Positions 32,435 through 42,181 are shown, counted from the stretch's first letter. The stretch is 64,000 bases of DNA from Gp13-AA77 sp035946575 (GCA_035946575.1 DASYZG010000123.1:35852-99851), one strand, 5' to 3'. Translations and numbers: made by a program. The notes: generated by a model from the letters alone, not told the origin.

Positions 32435-33714
32435 TGGCAACGGTTACGGTTTCGAAGCTGGACTACGATGTGAAAGATATCGGATTGGCTCCGAAGGGCA
32501 AGCTGCGCATCGAGTGGGCGAATCAGTGGATGTCGGTGCTGCAACTCATCCGCAAGCGCTTTGCCGACGAACGGCCGCTGGAGGGCGTCCGCATCGCCGC
32601 CTGCCTGCACGTCACCACGGAGACGGCGAACCTGGCGATCACGCTGCGCGACGGCGGCGCCCGGGTGGCGCTCTGCGCGTCCAATCCGCTGAGCACGCAG
32701 GATGACGTGGCCGCGTCGCTTGTTCAGGATTATCACATCCCCGTATTCGCCATCAAAGGCGAGAACCACGAAACCTATTACAACCACCTCAACGCGGCGC
32801 TCGAGCACCGGCCTCAGATCACCATGGACGACGGCGCGGATCTGGTCACCACGGTGCTCACCAAGCGCAAGGAGTTGATCCCCGACATCATCGGCAGCAC
32901 CGAGGAGACCACCACGGGAGTCATCCGCCTGCGCAGCATGGCGAAGGATGGAGTGCTGCGGTTCCCGGTGATTTCGGTCAACGACGCCGACACCAAGCAT
33001 TTGTTTGACAATCGCTACGGCACGGGTCAATCGACCGTGGACGGCATCATTCGCGCCACCAATCAACTTTTTGCCGGACAGCGCGTGGTGGTTGCGGGTT
33101 ACGGCTGGTGCGGGCGCGGATTTGCCATGCGCGCCAAGGGCCTGGGCGCGGACGTGATCGTGACCGAGGTCAACCCGACGCGCGCTCTCGAGGCGGTCAT
33201 GGACGGCTTCCGCGTAATGCCCATGGGCGAGGCGGCGAAGATCGGAAACATCTTCTGCACCCTGACGGGCGACAAGAACGTGATTACCGCCGAGCACTTC
33301 AAGCTGATGAACGACGGCGCCATCGTGGCAAACTCCGGCCATTTCAACGTCGAGATCGACATTCCGGCGCTCGAAGGGCTGGCCAGGGCCAGGCGCCAGA
33401 CGCGCGAGTACGTCGACGAGTATACGCTCGCCGATGGCCGCAAGATCTACCTGCTGGGCGAAGGTAGGCTCATTAATCTAGCCTCTGCAGAGGGCCATCC
33501 GGCCGTGGTCATGGACATGAGCTTCGCCAACCAGGCCCTCTCCGCCGAGTATCTGGTGAAGAACGCCAGAAACCTCGAGGCCAAGGTTTATCCGGTGCCG
33601 GCGGAACTCGACCAGAGCGTGGCCCGCCTGAAGCTCGAAGCGCTGGGCGTCGGGATTGACACGCTCACGCCGGAGCAGGAGTCTTATCTGGCCTCGTGGA
33701 ACGAAGGCACCTAG
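32434..33714 (+). CDS. ahcY: Adenosylhomocysteinase
   Basis: 426 residues. Motifs: AACLHVTTETANLAITLRDG, LCASNPLSTQDDVAA, DDGADLVTTV, STEETTTGVIRL, and the NAD-binding GYGWCGRGFAMRAKGLGA. It hydrolyses S-adenosylhomocysteine to adenosine and homocysteine, using bound NAD+. The ATG at 32434 follows AGGAGG inside the end of metK. The approximately 40-residue insertion typical of plant/plasmodial enzymes is not present, as in other short bacterial forms. Confidence 0.96.
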   Translation: MATVTVSKLDYDVKDIGLAPKGKLRIEWANQWMSVLQLIRKRFADERPLEGVRIAACLHVTTETANLAITLRDGGARVALCASNPLSTQDDVAASLVQDYHIPVFAIKGENHETYYNHLNAALEHRPQITMDDGADLVTTVLTKRKELIPDIIGSTEETTTGVIRLRSMAKDGVLRFPVISVNDADTKHLFDNRYGTGQSTVDGIIRATNQLFAGQRVVVAGYGWCGRGFAMRAKGLGADVIVTEVNPTRALEAVMDGFRVMPMGEAAKIGNIFCTLTGDKNVITAEHFKLMNDGAIVANSGHFNVEIDIPALEGLARARRQTREYVDEYTLADGRKIYLLGEGRLINLASAEGHPAVVMDMSFANQALSAEYLVKNARNLEAKVYPVPAELDQSVARLKLEALGVGIDTLTPEQESYLASWNEGT

Positions 33715-33790
33715 CAGGCAACGATCGACTGAATGGAGAGCCGCACGGCCCGCGCACCGGGAACCCTGCGGCTCTCGCGTTTTTGGAGCG

Positions 33791-33850
33791 GTAGCGGCGG
33801 CTTTACGCCGCCGTCCGGCTTTGAGGGTGGCGGGGTAAACTCGCCGATAC
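33791..33850. repeat. Dispersed two-hairpin palindromic element, family A copy 2
   Basis: Left end GTAGCGGCGGC, hairpin GGCGGC-TTTAC-GCCGCC, then GGCGGGG-TAAA-CTCGCC and right end GATAC. Lies between ahcY and tldD. Compare 1557-1628 and 61022-61079. Confidence 0.65.
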
Positions 33851-33910
33851 GTTAAGCGCAGGGCGGTTCGTGAACCGCTTCGGGCGCATCGCGACGCGCC
33901 CCTATGAAGG

Positions 33911-35368
33911 ATGAAGGACTTCGCACAACGCGCTCTCGACACCGCCATGGCATCCGGCGCCACGTATGCTGACGTGCGCGCCATCGATTATCGCCAGCGT
34001 TATCTTTCCACGAAGAATGGCCAGGCCTCGGGGGTTCGCGACTTCGAATCGCAGGGTCTGGGCGTGCGCGTGATCGCCGACGGGGCCTGGGGCTTTGCCG
34101 CCACGGACGATCTTACGCGCGAGGGTGTCGACCGTTGCGCCGCCCACGCCGTGGCCATCGCGCGTTCGAGCGTCCTCGCCAAGCGCCATGATGTACAGCT
34201 GGCGCCTGAGGATCACGTGGTGGACCACTGGGCCAGCGCCTGCCAGATCGATCCCTTCCGGATGCCGGTTTCGGTGTGCCTTGACCTGCTTCTGAAGATC
34301 GACGCGGAGCTGCGCGGCGTGAAAGGCGTGACTCTGGCGGAAGGATCGATGGATTTTCGCCGCACCGACCAGTTATTTCTGTCCAGCGCCGGTTCGGAAA
34401 TCCGCCAGGTCCGCACGCAGACCGGGGCCGGCTACAGCGCCACCTCCTTCGGAGCCGGCGAGATTCAGAAGCGCTCCTACCCGAACTCATTCGGCGGGCA
34501 GCATCAGACCAAGGGCTACGAACTGATTGAAGAGTTGAACCTGCTCGGCAGCGCGCGGCGTATTGCCGAAGAGTGCGTGGCGCTGCACAAGGCGGAGCAG
34601 TGTCCTCAAGGCGTCAAGGATATTATCCTGGGTGGGGCGCAATTGGGCCTGCAAATTCACGAGTCGATCGGACACCCCATTGAACTCGATCGCGTGCTCG
34701 GCGACGAGGCGAACTACGCCGGCATGAGCTTCCTCACGCTCGAGAAGCTGAATACCCTCAAGTACGCTTCGGAAATTGTGAACGTGGTGGCGGACGCGCG
34801 GCCCGAGCACGGCCCGGGACTCGGCACCTTCCGCTACGACGACGAAGGCGTGCCCGGCCAGTGCACGCCCATTATCCGCGACGGGCTCTTTGTGGGATAT
34901 CTCAGCTCGCGCGAATCGGCCGTGACCGCCGGCCTCGGGAAATCGAGCGGCGCCATGCGCGCCGACGGCTGGAATCGCATTCCGCTCATCCGTATGAGCA
35001 ACGTCAGCCTGCTGCCCGGGGCGGGGAAGTTCGAGGACTTGATCGCCTCGACCGAGGACGGAATCCTGATGGAAACCAACCGGAGCTGGTCGATTGACGA
35101 TCGCCGCTACAACTTTCAGTTCGGTACCGAGATCGGCTGGGAAATCAAGGACGGCAAGCGCACCCGCATGCTGAAGAATCCCAGCTACGGCGGCATCACC
35201 ACCGAGTTCTGGAATTCGTGTGATGCCATCTGCGGTCCTGAAGAATGGACGCTGTGGGGTACGCCCAACTGCGGCAAAGGCCAGCCCGCGCAGCTGATGG
35301 GCACCGGGCACGGGGCGGCCCCGGCAAGGTTTCGCAATGTAAAAGTCGGAGTGGCGTACGGAAGTTGA
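33911..35368 (+). CDS. tldD: TldD metalloprotease subunit
   Basis: 485 residues. Contains the TldD zinc motif HExxxH as LQIHESIGHPIELDR, and the family's EGSMDFRRTDQLFLSS, AGYSATSFGAG and WSIDDRRYNFQFGTEIG segments. With TldE it forms a heterodimeric protease that trims unfolded peptides and matures ribosomally made peptides such as microcins. ATG at 33911 gives MKDFAQRALD. The tldE partner follows after about 50 bp. No candidate precursor peptide was recognised nearby, so a general proteolytic role is likely. Confidence 0.9.
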   Translation: MKDFAQRALDTAMASGATYADVRAIDYRQRYLSTKNGQASGVRDFESQGLGVRVIADGAWGFAATDDLTREGVDRCAAHAVAIARSSVLAKRHDVQLAPEDHVVDHWASACQIDPFRMPVSVCLDLLLKIDAELRGVKGVTLAEGSMDFRRTDQLFLSSAGSEIRQVRTQTGAGYSATSFGAGEIQKRSYPNSFGGQHQTKGYELIEELNLLGSARRIAEECVALHKAEQCPQGVKDIILGGAQLGLQIHESIGHPIELDRVLGDEANYAGMSFLTLEKLNTLKYASEIVNVVADARPEHGPGLGTFRYDDEGVPGQCTPIIRDGLFVGYLSSRESAVTAGLGKSSGAMRADGWNRIPLIRMSNVSLLPGAGKFEDLIASTEDGILMETNRSWSIDDRRYNFQFGTEIGWEIKDGKRTRMLKNPSYGGITTEFWNSCDAICGPEEWTLWGTPNCGKGQPAQLMGTGHGAAPARFRNVKVGVAYGS

Positions 35369-35398
35369 TTCATTGAATCATTGAGTCAAGGAATCAAT
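35369..35398. repeat. Short tandem ATTGA(A/G)TCA-type repeat
   Basis: TTCATTGAATCATTGAGTCAAGGAATC begins right after the tldD stop. A similar run is at 63748-63781 on the other side of the window. Degenerate unit of about 9 bp. Confidence 0.45.
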
Positions 35399-35421
35399 TG
35401 CCGGTATCGCTCGGTTGCCTC

Positions 35422-36756
35422 ATGCTCACACGTCAACGCGTCCAGGAACTTTTCCACGAGGTCACCAAGTACTCCACGGCCGATGAGACCGAGGCGACGA
35501 TCACCTCGAATCATTACGCTCTGACGCGATTCGCCAACAACACCATTCATCAGAATGTGGCTGAAGACGCCACCTATGTCTCCATCCGGGCGGTGGCGGG
35601 GCAGCGGACGGCGCGGGCCAGCAGCAACAAGCTGGACCCGATGTCGATCCGGAGGCTGGCGGAATCCGCGCTGGAATTGGCGCGTCTGCAGCCACGCGAT
35701 CCGGACCTTCTGCCCATGCCGGGCCCGCAGATGTATCGCGCGGTGGACCGGCTGTACCCTGAGACGGCTGTGCTGGCGCCCGAGGAGCGGGCCCACGCTG
35801 TCGAGTCGGTGATCCGCCGCGCGGAAGCGGACCATCTGACCGCGGCCGGGGTGTTCTCGAGCGGGGCTTCGGTGACCGCGCTCTTCAATTCGCGGGGACT
35901 CAAGGCATTTCACGAGGAGAGTATTTCCGAGTTCTCGGTCACCATGATGGGCGGGAGCGCGTCGGGTTGGGCAAAGAAGACCGCTCCGAGTCACGCACAA
36001 CTCGATCCCGATGGGCTGGCCGACCGGGCGGCGCGCAAGGCGCTGGGAACCGCCGATCCCCGCGAGATCCCGCCTGGCCGGTATACCGTGATTCTTGAGC
36101 CAGCGGCGGTCCTTGATCTGCTGGGTTTCCTGGTGTTTGATTTCAGTGCCCTGGCTGTGTCGGAGAAACGCAGCAGCTTCACCGATCGTGTGGGCCAGAA
36201 GCTCTTCGGCGATCGCATCAAGCTGCGCGACGACGTATTTCATCCGCTGCATTTGGGCGCGCCCTTCGACGGCGAGGGCGTCCCGCGGCAGCGCGTGCAA
36301 TTGGTGGAGCATGGCGTGGTGAAGAATCTGGTCTACGCCCGCAGCACCGCGCGTAAGCTCGGCGCCGAGCCTACCGGCCACGGTTTCCCGCTGCCCAACG
36401 AATACGGCGAAGCGCCTCTCAATATCGTGATGGACGGCGGGCGGCACAGCGTCGACGACATGGTGCGGTCCACTGAGCGTGGACTGCTGATTACGCGACT
36501 GTGGTACATCCGCGAAGTCGATCCTTACCGCAAGATCGTTACCGGCATGACGCGCGATGGAACGTTTTGGATCGAAGGGGGCGAGACGCGCGGCGGCGTA
36601 AAAAATTTGCGCTTCAATCAAAGCCTGATTGAGATGCTCTCCAGCGTGGAGATGCTGGGTCCGCCGGAGCGCGCGGCCGGCGAGGAGTCGTTCGAGATGG
36701 TCGTGCCACCGATGAAAGTCTGCGACTTCAATTTCTCGTCGGTGACGAAGTTTTAG
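35422..36756 (+). CDS. TldE/PmbA-family protein, partner of TldD
   Basis: 444 residues. It has the PmbA/TldE layout: an N-terminal domain with EATITSNHYALTRFANNTIH, ATYVSIRAVAGQRTARASSN, and a C-terminal domain with GRYTVILEPAAVLDLLGFL, SFTDRVGQKLFGDRI, DGEGVPRQRVQLVEHGVVKN. It lacks the HExxxH motif, as expected for the non-catalytic subunit. ATG at 35422 was preferred over an in-frame TTG at 35398 because the latter starts in the short repeat. Confidence 0.87.
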   Translation: MLTRQRVQELFHEVTKYSTADETEATITSNHYALTRFANNTIHQNVAEDATYVSIRAVAGQRTARASSNKLDPMSIRRLAESALELARLQPRDPDLLPMPGPQMYRAVDRLYPETAVLAPEERAHAVESVIRRAEADHLTAAGVFSSGASVTALFNSRGLKAFHEESISEFSVTMMGGSASGWAKKTAPSHAQLDPDGLADRAARKALGTADPREIPPGRYTVILEPAAVLDLLGFLVFDFSALAVSEKRSSFTDRVGQKLFGDRIKLRDDVFHPLHLGAPFDGEGVPRQRVQLVEHGVVKNLVYARSTARKLGAEPTGHGFPLPNEYGEAPLNIVMDGGRHSVDDMVRSTERGLLITRLWYIREVDPYRKIVTGMTRDGTFWIEGGETRGGVKNLRFNQSLIEMLSSVEMLGPPERAAGEESFEMVVPPMKVCDFNFSSVTKF

Positions 36757-36857
36757 GAGAGTCGTCCGTTTGCAGGCTTCAGTTGTCAGCAGGAGAATGC
36801 GTGTTGTATCCTGTTTCAGCGGAACTGGAAACCCAGAACCGCTGACCCATTTTTTCT

Positions 36858-36932
36858 GGCGCTATCGTCTAGGGGTTAGGACGTGAGATTCTCAATCTCA
36901 AAACCCGGGTTCGATTCCCGGTAGCGCTACCA
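36858..36932 (+). tRNA. tRNA-Glu (anticodon CTC)
   Basis: 75 nt with encoded CCA. Acceptor stem GGCGCTA/TAGCGCT (one G-T pair), D-arm GTC..GAC, anticodon stem TGAGA/TCTCA enclosing loop TTCTCAA (anticodon CTC), and T-arm CCGGG-TTCGATT-CCCGG. Discriminator A. It reads GAG. Confidence 0.95.
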
Positions 36933-37180
36933 GTTCGTGCAGGTGGCTTTCTTGACCGCATAAACGCAGGCTCAAGTCGCTATCTGAGGACTTTTCCTTC
37001 CACTCCTTGGGTGTTGAACCTGCCGGTCGACTTGGATCGCCGTGGTTGGCATCCGCGATATTATAAAGACCGGAGCTATTTTAAGGCGTAACTATTGAAC
37101 AGACCCTTGACGTCGGACTTGCCTGCTGTGATTCTCAAAGAGCGCCTGTGAATTCAGCAGATCTTCATTGAGGAGTCCCG

Positions 37181-38639
37181 ATGTCACGGTCTTCCTTCCG
37201 CTTACTTCGCCCTCTTTTGATTGCCCTGTGCCCGTTCGGTTCCTTCGCGGTCGCGGTCGTGCCCCTCTGTGCGCAGACGTTCTCGCTGTCCACATACTAT
37301 GGTGCCAACGGCTTGACGTTCGGGACGGCGATGGCCACGGACACCGCGGGGAACGTTTTCCTGGTCAGCAGCACGTCGTCAAGCCTGCCGTGCAGCGGAC
37401 AGTTGACAGGCGCCCAGAACGTACTGGTAACGATGATCAACAGTAACGGAACTTTGGGCTGGTGCACCTATCTCGGAGGCACGAACACCGACTATGGCAA
37501 CGGGATCGCGCTGGATGTCAACGACAATATCTACGTCGCGGGAATGACGAATTCTTCGGGACTTGGTACACCCGGCTCCTATCAGTCTGACTTTCAGGGC
37601 AACGAGGATGCCTTTGTCGCGGAGCTGAGCCCGAGCGGCAGCCTGTCTTGGTTCACCTATCTGGGCACGAGTGGCTCTTCCCAGGCGAATTCAGTGTACG
37701 TTGACTTCGCCGGTGGGATCTATATCACCGGCTACACGACCGCCGGTGGCTGGCCGGTCGCGGGAAGCGTGAGACAGAAGAGATACAGCGGCGGCGGTTC
37801 TGATATCGCGATTGCCAAGCTCAACGCCGGTGGATCGACCCTGGCCTGGAGCGGATATTTGGGCGGGCGGGGCGATGATGTGGCGTACCACCTGGCGGTC
37901 TCGGCGGATGGCTCTCTGGCCTGCGTCGACGGATACACCACGTCACTCGCTTACCCAACTACGGCAGGGGCGTTTCAGAGGAGTAAGAATGCGACGCGCG
38001 CCGCTGTTGTGACCTGTCTTGATCCTTCCACGGGCGAGACGCTCGCCAGCACCTACTTCGGCGGCAGCACTTCCAGCAATCAACCTTGCAATGCTTGCGC
38101 AACCGGAGTCGCATTCGATGCTTCGGACAACATCTGGATCGCAGGTCTGGCCCAGAACGAAACGGGCTTCCCCATCACCGGAAATGCCGCTCAGCCGCTG
38201 TTCGCCGGCGGATTGCATGATGCCTTCATTAGCGAGTTGAACTGGGGGCTATCTACAGTTCTGTACTCAACCTAGTTCGGAGGCAGCGGGGATGACAGTG
38301 GCGGAGGGTTTCGACGCCAACGCCAATCTTTGGATTCACGGCAACACCTTTTCGCAAAATCTGCCCGTGACCTCCGACGCCTTTCAGTTAAAGAATGGAG
38401 GGCCAGGTGGGACATCTGACGCGTTTCTGCTGGAGTTGACGCCGACCGAGGTTAAGTATGCCACTTATCTGGGGGGTTCCGGTAATCAATACGGAGGCGC
38501 CACCCAGAGTCTCGCCGCCGGTCCCGGCACCATTTGGTTTACGGGTTGGACTAATTCCAAAAACCTGCCCTTGGTGAACGCATTCGGCAAAACTTTACAG
38601 GGAACCCAGGCAGCGTTTGTGGCCGAGATCGAGCCATAG
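37181..38639 (+). pseudogene. Secreted SBBP-repeat beta-propeller protein, interrupted by a stop and a frameshift
   Basis: The first 364 codons encode a signal peptide and SBBP-type repeats with the hallmark TYLGG, DANDN and YVAG-like units (for example WCTYLGGTNTDYGNGIALD, STYFGGSTSSNQ). At 38273 a TAG replaces the tyrosine expected in the next repeat (LYST-stop-FGGSGDD), and within about 40 bases the coding continues in the next frame (EGFDANANLWIHGNT, ATYLGGSGNQYGG) to a natural-looking end at 38639. Either a recent pseudogene or two assembly errors close together. The start has TTGAGGAG upstream. The role of such surface propellers is not known. Confidence 0.8.
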
Positions 38640-38755
38640 CCGCAGCTCGAAGAAGGAGCACGGCGACATACGTTCCGACCGATCTGACGGTCCACTGGAC
38701 CGCTGGAGTTCTCACCGCGTTGCCCGCCGCGGCGCTGAGGACAGCGCCGCTACAG

Positions 38756-39259
38756 CTAGATGGAGAGCAGCCGGTTGAAGAATGAACGATAGCGCTGGAG
38801 GGCCAGGCGGAGCCCCTCAGTGGATACATTGCCTTCGCGGTCCCAAGCGCTCTCGAGCTCGGTGCGGCTGGTCGCGAAGGAATCAGCGAGACGCTTGATG
38901 GTGTCGGCCACAAGGCCGTCCGCCTTCTCGACCGCGGCTCGCGGCTCGTCGACGAAACCTACTTGAATCTCGTTCCATCGGTTCCGCAAACCTTCCGCTT
39001 CCTTCTGCTCAAACAACGGCTCAGGAATGGTGCCGGCGTCATTCGAGCCAGGCCGCTCGACGGGCTGGTTCTGCGGTCCGGTCTGCTCTTCGGTAACCCC
39101 GGCGCGCTCTTCGGCAGCGCCTGGGTTGCGAATCGGCTGGGATTCGCGCACCTCCAGGACGGGACCGGCTGGCGGGCGATCGGAGGTGGGCTCCAACGGC
39201 GCTTGCTTCCCGGCGTTTGCCAGGTCGGCCGTAGTCAGGGTTTTGGATTCGTAGCTCAT
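38756..39259 (-). CDS. Hypothetical protein sharing a C-terminal helical domain with its upstream neighbour
   Basis: 167 residues. The N-terminal half (about 1-85) is disordered, proline and glutamate rich. The C-terminal half reads AEGLRNRWNEIQVGFVDEPR, AAVEKADGLVADTIKRLADSF and ends LALQRYRSFFNRLLSI. The same order, W..(I/L)Q..FVD.P..A(V)..AD.L(V/L), recurs in the upstream gene, so these are likely paralogous domains. Its ATG overlaps the upstream TGA (ATGA), indicating coupling. No signal peptide. Function unknown. Confidence 0.7.
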   Translation of the reverse strand: MSYESKTLTTADLANAGKQAPLEPTSDRPPAGPVLEVRESQPIRNPGAAEERAGVTEEQTGPQNQPVERPGSNDAGTIPEPLFEQKEAEGLRNRWNEIQVGFVDEPRAAVEKADGLVADTIKRLADSFATSRTELESAWDREGNVSTEGLRLALQRYRSFFNRLLSI

Positions 39260-39825
39260 TTCTGCACCTCGTTCTTTGCAATTGTAAGGCCCGGTGACAG
39301 CAGCTCCTCGTAGAGGGCCCGGTATTCGACGACTGCCTCTCGTAGCTCCTCGGTACTGGCTTGGCCCTGGAGCTGGCGCTCGGCAATCGAGTGGGCGGCA
39401 CGATAATTTTGAACCACGCGCGGATGATCAACCGATATGTCGTCAGCCTGCTGCTCGAAGTCGCCTGTCGGGTAACCTCGCTGTGCCATCAGTTGTTCCA
39501 GCAGTTGGTCGGCCTCAATGACCGCCTCGCCGGGGGCATCTACGAAACGCGCCTGGAGGTTGCGCCACGCCTGCGCAAAGTGCTCCCGATCCTGCACCGG
39601 CAGAGGCCGGATGATGATCTTGCGCGAGCGCTTCTCGCGTTCTTCCAGGACCTTTTCGGCTTCTGCCCGGCTACCCGTCTCAGCGACCAGGCGGTCGTAT
39701 TCGGGCCCGAAGCGCGCGCGTAAGCGCGCCGACCGCTTTCTTTTTCCGTTCCAGGCGAGGAAAACCGCTACCAGACCCGCCACGACAATGACGATCGCAA
39801 TGACGATGCTGACATGTACACTCAC
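39256..39825 (-). CDS. Membrane-anchored hypothetical protein with the same helical domain
   Basis: 189 residues from GTG at 39825, with GGAG upstream. One N-terminal transmembrane helix (VSIVIAIVIVVAGLVAVFLA), a basic stretch (KRKRSARLRARFG), a charged helix (EKVLEEREKRSRKI), then AWRNLQARFVDAPGEAVIEA, DQLLEQLMAQRGYPTGDFE and a helical end (STEELREAVVEYRALYEELL). The domain resembles that of the downstream gene. The topology suggests a cytoplasmic domain tethered to the inner membrane. No known function. Confidence 0.75.
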   Translation of the reverse strand: MSVHVSIVIAIVIVVAGLVAVFLAWNGKRKRSARLRARFGPEYDRLVAETGSRAEAEKVLEEREKRSRKIIIRPLPVQDREHFAQAWRNLQARFVDAPGEAVIEADQLLEQLMAQRGYPTGDFEQQADDISVDHPRVVQNYRAAHSIAERQLQGQASTEELREAVVEYRALYEELLSPGLTIAKNEVQK

Positions 39826-39931
39826 CTTCGAGTCTCCGTTCTCCTTCGCTTGGATGAGCCTCGTTTTGGGGTGGGCGTCAGAGCAGGCCGTCGCGGTAAG
39901 AAATTGGGCGGCGGCGTCCAGCCCTCGCGTT

Positions 39932-40480
39932 TTACCTGGCTGCGTAGCGAAAGCCGCCCACCGGGCAATCAGCAGTTCGTGTTCCTTTGATCTTCTGTAC
40001 CGCGCCGCCGTGCCCGCCGGATTTGCAGGGACGGTCGAGACGCTTGGCAATCACACCGTCGACACGGGTCGCGGTGGAGAACCGACGGCGCGCCTTGTCT
40101 GCGCTCTTTGTAGCTGGCGAGAGACGTATACGTGGGTGGCCGGCAAAGCGCGCGCGGCGTGGGCCGATCCTTCCCCACGCGTTCTGGTTGTAGTCCACGA
40201 GCATATGTTTCGACGGGAATATGGAGACGCGGTACTGAGCCGTGAGCAGCCTGCTGTGTTGTGCCGCCAGCGCCTCCGCCAGCTCCTTCGCGAATCCCCA
40301 CACCTGCTTTTGCATCGGACCTCGTTCGATGGAAACATCGACCTGACTGAGCGGTGCTGAAGGTGGGCAGAAACACGGGACCGACGTTGGCATAGTATTG
40401 CAGAAGATTGCGTCTGGTGAGACTGAGATTGGGCCGAGGGACTTCCCCAGGTTCGTGAGCCGGACTGTCTGACTGTCCAG
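39932..40480 (-). pseudogene. Decayed NHEJ repair gene: LigD-type polymerase joined to ATP-dependent ligase fragment
   Basis: Minus-strand fragments in two frames. In one frame: VRLTNLGKSLG (start of the LigD polymerase domain), then FAKELAEALAAQHSRLLTAQ and MLVDYNQNAWGR (the invariant DYNQNAWGR of LigD primase-polymerases), then after about 35 codons DGVIAKRLDRP and AVQKIKGTRTADCPVGGFRY, typical of ATP-dependent DNA ligases. In another frame lies LTRRNLLQYYANVGPVFLP, which belongs between the first two pieces. So frameshifts and large deletions have fused remnants. No Ku gene is nearby. Clearly non-functional. Confidence 0.75.
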
Positions 40481-40858
40481 CCCCAGCTCGGTCGACTCCA
40501 TGCCGCGCGGGATTTCGAGTCGACCCCTGACCGGGAATCGAGATCGAGCTGCCGCTCTTCTTCCGGGCCTCCGTGCAGTTGCAATTTCGCGAGCCATAAC
40601 AGCTGTCCATCCCAACGGGTTGGATGATGCGGCTGTTCGCGCACGGTTACAGCAGAATGCCGGGTTCGGAAGAAATCGGACCTGAGTGTGACCGGCGTGC
40701 AATTTGGAGCGCGGGTATCCCTGCCCGCCAGTTGGCGCCGCGCCTTCCATCCGTAAGCGGGAGCGGGCCAAGGTGCACCTGCACCTGCGAATTCCGTCGC
40801 TTCTCAAAAGTCCCGTGCGCGTGCTACTGTAGCGCGACCGCCTTCGGGAGACTGAATT
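40481..40858. other. Spacer between the ligase remnant and the sugar permease gene
   Basis: About 380 bp. The part next to 40480 may contain further unrecognisable remnant of the ligase/polymerase gene. I see no intact gene or clear promoter. GGGAGA just before 40859 is the ribosome site of the permease gene. Confidence 0.4.
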
Positions 40859-42181
40859 ATGCCGCGTATGGACGATAAGCCCAAATACAGCGACCAACCA
40901 CCGCTGTTTGCGCCTGGAAACACGCTGCCTTTCTTCCTGGTGACGGCGCTTTTCCTTCTTTGGGCGATACCGCACAACCTCAACGACATCCTGATCAAGC
41001 AATTCATGAAATCGTTCCAAATGACCCGCTTCAAGGCCGGCCTGATCCAATCGGCGTTTTACGGCGGATACTTCCTGGTTTCGATGCCGGCGGCCCTGGT
41101 CATGCGCAGGTACGGCTACAAGACAGGCCTCGTGACCGGTCTGTTTCTGTACAGCGCGGGGACATTTCTGTTCTGGCCGGCCGCGATGGAGCAGGAATAC
41201 GCGTTCTTCCTGCTGGCGCTGTTTGTGATCGCCAGCGGCGCGGCCTTTCTCGAGACGGGCTCCAATTCGTTCATCGCCACGCTCGGTCATCCGCGAACTT
41301 CGGAGCGACGCCTGAACTTCTCGCAGGCGTTCAATCCCATTGGTGCCATCTGCGGCGCGCTGATCGGCACCGTCTTCATTCTTTCGGGCGTCGAACTCAC
41401 GCCGCAGCAGACGGCTGCCATGAAACTTGCCGGGACCTACAAGGCCTACCTGCGCGGCGAGACGATGCGTGTGCGCGCGCCCTATATGGTCCTCGGCACC
41501 GTGGTATTCATTTGGGCGCTGCTCATCATCCGCACGCGATTCCCCAAAGTTGCGGAGGAAGCGCTGCCGGCGCATGAGCGGGCCCATGGCAGGTTCCGCG
41601 ATCTGTTCCACTATCACCACTTCGTGCAGGGGGTGATCGCGCAGTTCTTCTACGTCGCCGCGCAGGTGGGCACCTGGAGCTACTACATCCAGTACGTTCA
41701 GGACTACACGGGGCGGCCGGAGAAGTTCGCGGGCTATTTGCTTACCGGGACGCTGGTCGCTTTCGGGGTCGGGCGCTGGGTGGCCACGTACCTGATGAAG
41801 TTCTTCGAGCCGAGCCGGCTGATGGGCGCCTACGGCGTTATCAATGTATCGCTGGTCGTAGTAGCTATCGTTTTTCCTGGCTGGGGTGGAGTGTGGGCCG
41901 TGTTCCTCACCAGTTTTTTCATGTCGCTGATGTTTCCCACGATTTTCGCCCTGGGCATCAAGGAGCTGGGACCGAACACCAAGCTGGGCGGCTCGATGCT
42001 CATTATGGCGATCGTGGGCGGCGCAGCGGCTCCGCCGGCCATGGGGCTTGTCTACCAGGCCACGCACAGCATGGCGGCATCGATGGTGGTTCCGCTGCTG
42101 TGCTACGCCTTTATCACCTACTACTCCTATTATGGATCGCGGGTGCGAGTGCCTCAGGGCCTTGAAGCCGTTGCGCAGTGA
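40859..42181 (+). CDS. FucP-like MFS sugar:proton symporter
   Basis: 440 residues with about 12 transmembrane segments. FucP-type features: LFLLWAIPHNLNDILIKQF in the first helix, then SAFYGGYFLVSMPAALVMRR, GAAFLETGSNSFIATLG, FSQAFNPIGAICGALIG, and a late FFMSLMFPTIFALGIKELG. This subfamily carries L-fucose and related hexoses or aminosugars with protons. The actual sugar is unknown. The glucoamylase gene follows, so uptake or handling of glucose-type sugars is conceivable. Confidence 0.85.
   Translation: MPRMDDKPKYSDQPPLFAPGNTLPFFLVTALFLLWAIPHNLNDILIKQFMKSFQMTRFKAGLIQSAFYGGYFLVSMPAALVMRRYGYKTGLVTGLFLYSAGTFLFWPAAMEQEYAFFLLALFVIASGAAFLETGSNSFIATLGHPRTSERRLNFSQAFNPIGAICGALIGTVFILSGVELTPQQTAAMKLAGTYKAYLRGETMRVRAPYMVLGTVVFIWALLIIRTRFPKVAEEALPAHERAHGRFRDLFHYHHFVQGVIAQFFYVAAQVGTWSYYIQYVQDYTGRPEKFAGYLLTGTLVAFGVGRWVATYLMKFFEPSRLMGAYGVINVSLVVVAIVFPGWGGVWAVFLTSFFMSLMFPTIFALGIKELGPNTKLGGSMLIMAIVGGAAAPPAMGLVYQATHSMAASMVVPLLCYAFITYYSYYGSRVRVPQGLEAVAQ

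Noticed and set aside
31355..32440. A 361-codon minus-strand open frame
   Set aside because: Complement of metK.
35386..36621. A 411-codon minus-strand open frame
   Set aside because: Complement of tldE, which has intact family motifs on the plus strand.
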